DNA from: Astragalus membranaceus
Lineage: Eukaryota > Streptophyta > Magnoliopsida > Fabales > Fabaceae
Assembly (NCBI GenBank): GCA_039519185.1
Contig: CM076851.1
Location: 52,372,751-52,436,750, forward strand
Reading direction: 5' to 3'
DNA: 64,000 nt
Below are positions 54,007 through 64,000 of the stretch, in pieces. The notes under the pieces are model-generated. The model ran no database searches. It saw only the letters and a list, made by a program, of their open reading frames with translations, and was not told the DNA's origin. Both the position numbers and the translations under genes were made by a program. The stretch's first letter is position 1; every line of letters starts with the position of its first letter.

Positions 54007-55148
54007 CTGAATCAGACCCCTGCTAAGATATCTCTGCTATCATTATTGCTCAGCTCAGAATCTCATCGTGCGGCATTGATGAAGGTATTGAACGAGGCCT
54101 ATGTCACTCATGATATCACAGTGGGTCAGTTTGATGGGATCGTTGGGAACATTGTTGCAAGCAACTACCTCACTTTTACTGATGACGAGATTCCGGCCGA
54201 AGGGAGAGGGCACAACAGGGCTTTACACATCTCCGTGAAATGCGGAGAGTACTCACTTGCTCGAGTGCTCATTGACAATGGATCATCCTTGAATGTGTTA
54301 CCCAAATCGACCATGGAAAAGTTGCATGTGGATTGTTCATACATGAGACCCAGCTCTATATTGGTCAGGGCCTTTGATGGATCAAGAAGAGAGGTCGTCG
54401 GAGAGATGGAGTTACCTGTACAGGTAGGTCCAGAAGTCTTCGCAGTGACTTTCCAAATAATGGATATCAATCCATCTTACAGCTGTCTTTTGGGGAGACC
54501 ATGGATACATTCTGTCGGGGCTGTTCCCTCCTCTCTACATCTGAGGCTTAAGTTCATAGTGAACAACAAGCTAGTAGTTATTTTTGGTGAAGAAGAAATG
54601 CTAGTGAATAGGTCGTCCGCTGCCCGCTGTATTGAGGCTGCCGAAGAATCGCTCGAGACTGCCTTCCAAGCATTAGAAATCGCAAATGCCACCTCTGTGA
54701 GGGGAGAAGTCCTTCCACTGAAGCCTAAATTGTCCAAGGCTGCCTTAATGGTTGCTAAAGTTATGATAGGCAAAGGTTACCAAGCTGGAAGCGGTTTAGG
54801 GAGGACTGAACAAGGGATACTGACCCCGATACAATTGCAGGGAAACAAAGACAGACATGGGATAGGATACTGGCCTGGTCGCGCTGACAAGAGAAGAATA
54901 GCTGAGGAAAAGAAGGAGCGGAGGATAGCCAAGCTTGAAGGTAGAGAGGCAAGCATGAAGAAGATCATCATCGGCGACATCAAATTAAACTTTCGGAGCA
55001 CGGGAATGCTGAATCCAAATCATATTGCGGCCATTGAAGATGATCTAAATGCTGGAGATGGCGCCGCCAGCCTTGTGCGCCCTTGTCCCGCAAGTGAAAG
55101 GCTTAATAATTGGGAGATTGTTGACTTCCCCGTAGTTTTTAGTCCAAA
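54007..55148 (+). CDS. pro: Ogre protease with G-patch, unit 2
   Basis: Continues the gag frame past TAG to the intron donor at 55149. It keeps the DNGSS catalytic motif and the G-patch; substitutions versus unit 1 are His-Leu-Arg for His-Gln-Arg (~54541) and His for Gln (~55021). Confidence 0.82.
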
Positions 55149-55356
55149 GTAATTTTCCTGTAATGCAATCCTTTGGCTCTGCCCAAGGCCTTAGGACATT
55201 TCATTAGGGCACACATATTTTCTTTTTAGTATCATCATTAATGAAACGTTGTTTTGAATTCTCCAATGAATTTCCACTTTCCTTTTTCCCTTTTCATTTG
55301 CTTTGGTTTTTTCTTTTATTCGTTTTTATTTATTCCGTCAATTTCGCTAAATGCAG
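55149..55356 (+). other. Putative pro/RT intron, unit 2 (208 bp)
   Basis: Same donor, acceptor, length and phase as in unit 1. Confidence 0.75.
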
Positions 55357-58300
55357 ATCTAAAAAAATTATCTTTGAAAATAACGACGCTGATAACTCAT
55401 GCTGTAACTTTGACCACCCTATTAATCAAACTGAGGAAGATATTGAAGATAACTGGGAAACCCCTCCAGAGTTGATGAGAATGATGGAACAAGAGGATAA
55501 GGTGATCCAGCCCCACAAGGAATCGACCGAAACAATTAACTTGGGCACAGAAGAAGACAAGAGAGAAATCAAGATCGGCACCACAATGAAAGACAGCGAA
55601 CGGGAGAAACTGGTACGACTTTTGTTCGAATATGTCGACATTTTTGCATGGACATATCAAGACATGCCCGGACTAGACACCGACATAGTCGAACACAAAC
55701 TACCAGTGAAACCCGAATGCCCACCGGTGAAACAGAAATTAAGAAGAATGAAGCCGGATATGTCAATGAAAATCCGAGACGAGGTTAAGAAGCAATTCGA
55801 TGCTGGGTTCTTAGCAGTAGTCAAATACCCTCAATGGGTCGCCAACATTGTTCCAGTTCCAAAGAAAGATGGGAAGGTTCGGATGTGTGTCGATTATCGA
55901 GATTTGAACAGAGCCAGCCCTAAAGATGATTTTCCTTTGCCTCACATTGGTATCCTGGTAGACAACACAGCACAACACTCTCTCTTCTCCTTCATGGATG
56001 GGTATTCCGGATATAACCAAATCAAGATGGCCCCTGAGGATATGGAGAAAACCACCTTCATCACTCTCTGGGGTACATTCTGTTACAAAGTAATGCCATT
56101 CGGACTGAAGAATGCTGGTGCAACTTACCAAAGGGCAATGGTAGCATTATTCCATGATATGATGCATAAAGAAATAGAGGTCTACGTGGATGATATGATT
56201 GCAAAATCCAAGACTGAGGAAGAACATGTCGTTAATCTGCAAAAACTCTTCGAGCGTCTGAGCAAGTTCAAACTCAGATTAAATCCTGCCAAATGCACTT
56301 TTGGTGTAAAATCAGGAAAGCTCTTGGGTTTCATAGTCAGTCAAAGGGGAATAGAGGTAGATCCAGCCAAGGTACGAGCAATTCTTGAAATGCCGGCACC
56401 TAAAACCGAGAAAGAGGTTCGTGGATTCTTGGGAAGATTGAATTACATTTCCAGATTCATATCCCAATTAACATCCACCTGTGAGCCTATCTTCAAATTA
56501 TTGTGCAAGAATCAAGAGACGAAGTGGAATGATAACTGCCAAGAAGCCTTTGAGAAGATCAAGAGGTATCTCCAAAATCCACCAGTCCTAATTCCACCTG
56601 TACCTGGCAGACCTCTCATCTTGTACTTAACAGTGCTAGACAAATCAATGGGTTGTGTGCTGGGGCAACATGACGAATCCGGAAGGAAAGAGCATGCCAT
56701 CTACTATCTCAGCAAGAAGTTCACTGAATGCGAGACAAGATACTCGTTGTTGGAAAAAACGTGTCGTGCTTTGGCCTGGGCTGCACGCCGTCTGAGGCAG
56801 TATAGGCTAAGCCATACTACTTGGTTGGTATCTAAAATGGATCCAATCAAATACATCTTTGAAAAACCCGCACTCACAGGGAGAATTGCTCGCTGGCAAA
56901 TGTTGCTATCTGAATACGACATCCTGTACGTCACTCAAAAAGCGATCAAAGGTAGTGCATTGGCTGAATACTTGGCACACCAACCCATTGAGGATTACCA
57001 ATCAATGCAATGCGATTTCCCCGATGAAGATATGATGGCTCTATTCGGAGAAGGAAAGTCTCCAGGCGACGAAAGGTGGAGAATGTCATTTGATGGCGCT
57101 TCCAATCTAAAATGGATCCAATCAAATACATCTTTGAAAAACCCGCACTCACAGGGAGAATTGCTCGCTGGCAAATGTTGCTATCTGAATACGACATCCT
57201 GTACGTCACTCAAAAAGCGATCAAAGGTAGTGCATTGGCTGAATACTTGGCACACCAACCCATTGAGGATTACCAATCAATGCAATGCGATTTCCCCGAT
57301 GAAGATATGATGGCTCTATTCGGAGAAGGAAAGTCTCCAGGCGACGAAAGGTGGAGAATGTCATTTGATGGCGCTTCCAATCTATGGGGGCATGGGGTCG
57401 GAGCTGTATTGATTTCCCCAGATAACCGCTTCATATCGTGTACTGCTAGATTGAGTTTCTATTGCACCAACAACATCGCAGAATATAAAGCATGTATTCT
57501 GGGCATCCAAGCGGCCCTCGAGTGGAAGGTCAAGAGACTCGATGTATATGGAGACTCGGCCTTGGTCATCTATCAAATAAAAGGTGACTGGGAGACCAGA
57601 GATTCCAAGTTGATCCCCTATCGCGATCACGTCCAAAAGATGATCGAACAGTTTGACGAGATCACCTTCCACCATTTCCCTCGTGAAGAAAATCAGTTGG
57701 CAGACGCCTTAGCAACTTTGTCGTCAATGTTCAATATCAATGACAATAAGAGTCTGACACTCATCCGAATTCAACATCGAGATTTGCCAGCACATCATTG
57801 TATGGAAATTGAAGAAGAACCCGACAGTGAACCTTGGTATTACGACATCAAGCAGTATATAATAAACAGAGAATACCCTCCTGGTGCCACAGAGAATGAT
57901 AAAAGAACGCTCAGGAGATTGTCAATGGGTTTCTTTCTAAATGGGGAAGTACTTTATAAAAGAAATCACGATATGGTCCTCCTCCGATGTGTGGCAAAAG
58001 AAGAGGCAGAAAGGATTATGAAAGACGTCCACGAAGGCTCGTTCGGCACTCATTCTAATGGGCATACAATGGCAAGAAAGATCTTGAGGGCTGGCTACTA
58101 CTGGTTGTCAATAGAGACCGATTGCTTTAACTATGTGAGGAAGTGTCATAAATGTCAAATCTATGCTAATAACATTCATGTGCCGCCCGCTTCTTTGAAC
58201 GTTTTAGCAGCACCATGGCCTTTCTCAATGTGGGGCATGGATGTCATCGGTCCTATCGAACCTAAAGCATCGAACGGTCATCGCTTCATCCTGGTTGCTA

Positions 58301-59083
58301 TTGATTATTTCACCAAGTGGATCGAAGCCGCTTCTTATACCAGTGTAACGAAATCTGTGGTCGTCAAGTTCATAAAAAAGGGACTTGGTCTGCCGTTACG
58401 GCCTTCCAAATAAGATCATCACAGATAACGGGACCAACCTGAATAACAAGATGATGAAAGAGTTGTGTGAGGATTTCAAAATTCAACACCACAACTCTTC
58501 TCCATACCGTCCAAAGATGAATGGGGCGGTCGAAGCGGCAAACAAGAATATAAAGAAGATCGTGCAAAAAATGGTGGTTACATTCAAAGATTGGCATGAA
58601 ATGCTTCCCTTCGCCCTGCACGGATACCGAACCTCGGTTCGCACGTCAACAGGGGCAACTCCATTTTCGCTAGTATACGGGATGGAAGCAGTTCTTCCCA
58701 TCGAAGTTGAAATACCCTCTCTGCGAGTGCTGATGGAAACAAAATTAGAAGAAGCGGAATGGGTTCAAGCTCGTCTCGATCAGTTGAATCTCATTGAAGA
58801 AAAGAGAGTAGTAGCTCTGTGTCATGGGCAGTTGTACCAGCAAAGAATGAAGAAAGCATTCGAGAAGAACGTCCGTCCTCGACAGTTTCATGAGGGAGAC
58901 CTAGTGCTCAAGAAAATCCTGCCTATCCAAAAAGATTCTCGGGGGAAATGGACCCCTAATTATGAAGGACCTTATGTGGTGAAGAAAGCATTCTCTGGAG
59001 GCGCATTAATCCTCACAAAAATGGATGGTGATGACCTCCCACTCCCAGTGAACTCAGATGCAGTCAAGAAGTACTATGCCTAA
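55357..59083 (+). pseudogene. pol: Ogre RT-RNase H-aRNH-integrase, unit 2, broken twice
   Basis: RT (YVDDM at 56183) and the first RNase H are open; the frame passes the point where unit 1 has its extra T. A 275-bp tandem duplication then repeats the segment from ~56834 at ~57109, shifting the frame in front of the archaeal-type RNase H. An extra A in the run 58374-58379 (six instead of five) shifts it again within the integrase, between the first and second catalytic Asp. All catalytic motifs are otherwise present across three frames ending at 59083. Confidence 0.9.
56834..57383. repeat. 275-bp tandem duplication in unit 2 pol
   Basis: The segment beginning AAAATGGATCCAATC recurs 275 bp downstream. 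ATCTA precedes both copies and the duplication's end, giving 5 bp of microhomology at the junction. The length is not a multiple of three. Unit 1 has a single copy. Confidence 0.92.
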
Positions 59084-60557
59084 AAGAAATATATGGAAAA
59101 AAGAGAAAGATGATCCAAGCAAAAACGAGCCCGCTAGGTCGAAAACCCAAAAGGGCGGCCTAGGCAAAAATTAGAGCGACCCGATGGATTGAAAACTCTA
59201 AAGAGCGATCCAGGCAAAAATTAGGGTCAGAAAGTTGGACTTTGAACAGATACTAAGGCAGTTCACGCCTCTGGAAGTTGAATGATGAGTGGTCAAGTTT
59301 ATGTATGGGTGATTGACGTCGTTACTCCAAAGATGCAAACCATTAAGGAATCTGCTCTTCCTTTTTCTTTCTTTTTAGTTTAAAAACTCTCAATGTAATT
59401 TCCGGTCGGTGTGACATTCTGCGCACTTGGCTTCCTTTGAGTATTGAACCTTGGTTCTCAGTTTAAAGCTCTCAATGTAATTTCCGGTCAGTGTGACCTT
59501 CTGCACACTCGGCCTCCATTTGAATATTAAACACTTGCTTTGTTCCTTTGTTTCCAATCCACTTTAAAATGATGTTTCATGATACATGATACTGAATTGC
59601 CAAGCATGTGCACAATCAAGAGCATTACAATCATTACGAAATTTCTGAAAATTACGGAAAGGAGATAATCTCTCATAAATAGAACTTGCAAAAGGACAAA
59701 TACGTGCACGATCACTGCAAACAAAGAATCATAATAGCTTGTGCTTCAATCTGACAATGCCATTACTCGGGGCAATCCTCATATCTCACACCGAAAGTCC
59801 CGCGAGTTGATGAGACCAGTAAAAAGAAAGCCAAAAAGAAAAACAAGAAGCAAAGAAAAATGAAAAAAAGAAAGCAAGAGCAAACCATTCCATATTTCAT
59901 TTATCAGCATCAATCACATGCATACATCGCATGCATGTCATGTGCATGATACTTGTTGCATACCGACCTCAAGTGTCGACCCTTTCTAATTTGTTAAAAG
60001 CCAACGCGACAAGTGTTGATCTCGAATTAACAAACCAGATCGTAATGTTAGCACCGAGTCTAGCACCGATCTTCCAGACCCCCAGAGGTCCAATCCAGAT
60101 CGCACGTCGACATCGAGCACCGACGGATCATCCGGCCCCAGGCCATTCAGACTAGCTATGTCAGCCTAAGACATAGTGGACGTCATTCGTGATCAGTTCT
60201 AGACCTGATCTTTTTAACGGCCGCTCGAAAAAAAAGGCCACCCCCGGACCCCGGCAGTCCTTCAAAGCCCCAGTGCACCTTCGGACCCCAAAAGGTCCTC
60301 CAGGGGTTTAGGCAACCCCCTTGGAGCCCCAGTACTCCCTTAGAGCCCAAATGCTCTTTTAGAGCCCCAGTGCTCCGCCAGATCCACAGTGATCATTTAT
60401 TTATTTGTTCTGGTTGACACACCAAGTGTTAATCGTCCCTCCTTTCCCTAACTCATCGGACAAAATTAGAGTCTATTCTATCTTTATTTTTATTTCTACT
60501 ACGAATAGCTGAAAATCATTCACCTTTTCTAGTAAAATATAAATAAAGAGGGGCAGC
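59084..60557 (+). other. Ogre 3' untranslated region, unit 2
   Basis: Near-identical to 44538-46011, with the same internal repeats and polypurine tract before LTR3. Confidence 0.85.
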
Positions 60558-63500
60558 TGTTATACCCTAATTTTGCCCGATCCTTTTATTGTACTAGTTT
60601 TAGCCCCGTGTCACGTATCACAAGCCTATGGTACTTCGAGCGCTGTTTTGTTTTTAATTTGGACCGATTTGTCCAATTGGGCCTATGTCCAACCTTTTTG
60701 GGTCTGATTTCATTAGCTTGTCTATTTGAGCTTACGCTTAGTGTTTTGAACCAGTTTTTAATAATTGGGCTTATGTCTAATGTTTGCCTAAATGGACCTG
60801 TGGGGCTAAATTGGACCTGATCTTAATTTTGTTCTAATTGGGCTTTATTTCAGCCATTTTTCTAAGTTGGGCCTATGATTGGGCTTGGTCCAATTTAATC
60901 ATTCTCATCCACTTCAACCAAAAACAAAAATCTGTCCATAGCAAATATAATCAAAAGTCAATAAAAATAATTTACAAATGTTTACAATAATCCAAAAAAT
61001 CAAAAATTAAATTAAAAAATAATACAAAACCGAAAATAACCAAAAATACAAAAAAATCAAAAACGAAAATAAATAAAAATAAAAGCAGCAACCGCAGTCC
61101 TTGGGCCTGTTCTTGCTGAGCAAGTTTCCTCAAGAGGTCCAAATACCTGAAAAAGGAAAGAAATGGGGAAGGATCAGCAAAACCCTAATTTTTTTTACCT
61201 ATATAAGCAAGCCTTGACACAACAATTCAGGCAGAGAAAAACAGCAACACACAGACGGAAATTACATAGAGTTCAGAACCAAAAGATTAGGGTTTTCCCA
61301 TTGAAACCCTAATCACGAAACATTAAGAATTCAGAAACAGAAGTAGCAGGAGCAGAAACAACCAGGATAACAGTAGCAGTGGTTAGTTAACAACAGCAAT
61401 CAAACAAAAGTGCAGAAGTTGGAAAACAGGTTGGTGCTTCTCTTATTCAAAAATACCAAAATCATGTAGACATAGGTGTGATCTGTGATGCTTTAACCTT
61501 TTTAGATGTTCACATGTTAAATAAATCGTACATATAGCGACTGCAAGGTTATTTTGATGATTCTTTTGGTGACACATATGCCCTGTATACGTTTCTGTAT
61601 GAATGGATTAGGCCTTAAAAAATTTTTAGAAAACTAATCAGGGTTATAAAAAATTTTGTTTTGAAAAATCAGTTTGTAACGAAGCTTGGTTCCGAACAAC
61701 ATCTGTTTTTTAGAAAAATTAGGGCTTAGTTAGCAAAAATCCGATCGGTTCTGTTTGCGTTAAAAAGTGGAAATGGCTTAAAAGATTAGGTTTGCTAATC
61801 TGTTTCAGAAAGGAGGTTAGGCAAAGGTTGTGGCCAAAAGTAGGGTTTAGTTTTTTAAACGAATCAGAAATAAAAATTGGTGAAAATAGAAATCAAACAG
61901 AGAAACAAAAAAGGATATGCAAAAAAAGGAATCGGAAAGTAAAAAAAATATATAAAGAAACATACCCAGATTTTGACCGCCACCACCGGCGGAGGTCATC
62001 GCCGTAAGGCGTGGCCACCGTGCTCCTCCGCGTCGTCGTCAACCCCGCGGTCTCCCCGTCACCGTGTCGTTTGCGTTCCACCACCGTGAATCACCCAGAG
62101 CAGCGAAAACAAATGTAAAGAAAAACAATCAGATTAGAAGAGTGGAGAGGAGGGAGAAAGTAAAAATATAAAAAGAGGAACCGAAGCCTCACCTACTAGT
62201 TCCGGCAACCATAGACGGTGGCCGTTAGCTCCAAACACCGCTGAGCCGTCGCCGTTCCCCTTCTCTTGCGATCTTTCAAACCGAACCAGGACATAGCCAT
62301 TGCCGTCGTCTCCATCATCGCGTCTGGCGTCGACAACCATCACCGCCGTTGGTCTCTCCCCCTCCGCCGCTGTCAGCTAATAGACCGATGTAGTCATCGG
62401 CCACCCCTCACCTTCACTCCTCATCATCACCCTCTTCCTCTTTGCGTTTTCACCCATCTCTCTCTCTCACGCCGAACCCACTGCTATTTCCCCTGAACTC
62501 CCATTCTTGTTTTCGTTTTTCTCACTCTTCAAAATCTCTCTCCCATGATGTATGTCTGTACGGTGCCGGAATAGAGAGGAAGAAGGAGATGAGGTTAGAC
62601 GGTGGTGGTCGAAGAAGAAAGGGGAGGAGCCACGGTTCCGTGAAGCGAGGCGAAGAAAGGGGGAAAATTAGAGAAATTAGGGTTGGAAGGATTTGGGGTT
62701 GGAACGGCGCGGCTGGAGAAGGGAGTGAAGGAAATTAGGTTTAGGTTTTTTGGATTTCCATATATAGTGTGGACATCCAGGGTCATTTTGGTCTTTTCAC
62801 TTAACTCAATACTACTTACACCCCTCATTTGCGTATTACGCCTCCCCCTGAAAAAGGCCCATGAATTTGTGGACCGGTTCACAAAATGGGCTGCTGCTTT
62901 TCACACCCAGTTTTCAATAATACAACTCCCTTCTGCAAACTGCACCCCATTTTATTGCTGCACCCTCCTTTTCGTTTTTATTTAATTTCTCTTACAAAAA
63001 GCCTACAAAATACCTAAATAATTCACTTAATTCCCAAAAAATATAAATAGGGGACTAAGTCGACTGTACAGTTGGGTTAGCCTGCTTTTTAGGTCACTAA
63101 TGAACCGTTACGGATCATGGCCTAAAATCCCTATTTAAAACAAACAAATTTTTAAATTAAAATTAACCCCAACACAGTTTTTTCCCCACGAATCAAATTC
63201 TCAAAATAGGGGACTAAGCCGACTGTACAGACGGGTTAGTCAGCGTTCTAGGATAAATGAGCCTTACGGCTCAGGAATCCTAAAACCCCTATTCCAATAA
63301 AATCAAACAAACATACTTCAAATCATTTTCCAAACTCCAAAAATTCTATTTTCATAAAGTAGGGGACTAAGCCGACTGTACAGTCGGGTTAGTCGTCGTT
63401 TTAACTGATCACTCAGGCGTCCTAAGACCCCTATATTAAAAAATACCAACCAACAAACATCTTTCTACCAAGAACTACGTGTGATTTGATTCTCTACCAA

Positions 63501-63890
63501 GAGATACGTAGGAGCAGATGGAGGCCACATCTGTCAATTGCACTAATAAAAAACCTTTTTCAGTCTTTTCCTAAATAATCTCTTTCTCAAATACAAATAA
63601 AATACCATTTTTCTTCTTTCTTTTAATTCACAATAAAAGGGTAAAAATAAATGTTTTCAAAATTAACTTCCGCTTCTACAACTAATTAGCAGGTAACCTT
63701 CCTTAGGAAGGATGTCGTGGGGTGCTAATACCTTCCCCACGCATAACCGACTCCCGAACCCAAATCTGGTCTCAAGGACCCTTATCCAATCCAAAAGGGA
63801 TTTTCCAATATTTGCCCTTAAACTAAACTTTGGTGGCGGCTTCATTTTTGAACCTTCGAGGAATCCTTCTCGGATTTTTCGGTCGCTACA
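60558..63890 (+). repeat. Ogre LTR3 (3,333 bp)
   Basis: Same ends as LTR1/LTR2 and nearly identical to LTR2. It lacks the same 10-bp segment that LTR1 retains. Confidence 0.92.
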
Positions 63891-64000
63891 ATAGCAAATT
63901 ATAATAAACACAGTATCACCCGTATGCACGGGTAAAATACTAATATTGAAACTCAAATAAACATTTAAAAGGAAACAAAATGTCTTCACATAACAAAGTA
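63891..64000 (+). other. Start of unit 3 post-LTR segment (cut by window edge)
   Basis: Identical in kind to 35059 onward and 49344 onward, with the hairpin at 63918-63933. Shows that the array continues to the right. Confidence 0.9.

Larger units (their letters stand above)
31243..64000 (+). mobile_element. Tandem array of an Ogre-like (Tat lineage) Ty3/gypsy retrotransposon
   Basis: Three LTR copies at 31716, 46012 and 60558 all have the same orientation and are separated by near-identical internal regions of 10,953 and 11,214 bp. The 473 bp before LTR1 equal the 3' end of the internal region, and the 110 bp after LTR3 equal its 5' start. The order is thus ...INT0-LTR1-INT1-LTR2-INT2-LTR3-INT3... 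The 261-bp length difference of the internals is fully accounted for by a 275-bp duplication, an 18-bp and a 4-bp repeat change and two 1-bp indels. The Ogre assignment rests on the extra ORF1, gag-pro, pro/RT intron, dual RNase H and ~3.3-kb LTR. Confidence 0.93.

Noticed and set aside
31716..60557. Two independent Ogre insertions side by side
   Set aside because: Adjacent insertions would each have two LTRs and their own target duplications. Here one LTR lies between internals, and internal sequence flanks the outer LTRs.

Overview
The window is plant nuclear DNA, almost entirely transposable elements, with one recognisable host gene at the left edge. A legume (Fabaceae) is the likely source. 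This is an inference from the Ogre-type Ty3/gypsy elements with an extra ORF1 upstream of gag, the pro/RT intron and the L1-type LINE with a DUF4283 ORF1. No species can be named from sequence alone. A run of exactly 500 N at 5535-6034 marks an assembly gap of unknown true size.

Layout. 1-597 (-): N-terminal 199 codons of an intronless polyamine-oxidase gene (PAO5-like), cut by the window edge. 911-1321: foldback MITE. 3485-4348: non-autonomous hAT-like element with an 8-bp target duplication. 5443-14070: a Ty1/copia element (Tork/Tnt1-like) with a matching 5-bp target duplication. Its 5' LTR is split by a second copia element, which itself carries a 1,487-bp solo LTR. 14634-15656 (-): gypsy-type LTR abutting a decayed L1 LINE (15657-20277, -) that lacks the core of its reverse transcriptase. 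20685-21043: one terminus of a CACTA element. 21726-26496: a Mutator-like element (MULE) with ~250-bp TIRs and a 10-bp target duplication. It carries a broken MuDR-type transposase and a divergent intact 132-aa ORF, and it sits in a ~310-bp tandem repeat. 27590-29088: fragments of further DNA elements, one holding a LINE ORF1 piece. 30163-30296 (-): tRNA-derived SINE.

31243-64000 is one head-to-tail array of an Ogre-like Ty3/gypsy retrotransposon: end of a unit 0, LTR1, internal 1, LTR2, internal 2, LTR3, start of internal 3 running off the window. Each full unit has ORF1 (unknown function), gag, protease with G-patch, a frame-compatible 208-bp intron, and RT, RNase H, a second RNase H and integrase. 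Both pol genes are broken, by different lesions. ORF1 and gag are open in both units. Every unit carries the same ~270-bp non-canonical segment after the LTR, ending in a Helitron-like hairpin, where a primer-binding site should be. The array therefore looks like amplification of DNA by unequal exchange, not repeated transposition.

The best candidates for something new are the Ogre array with its displaced primer-binding region, and the MULE's divergent free-standing ORF, which resembles the transposase's own N-terminal domain.
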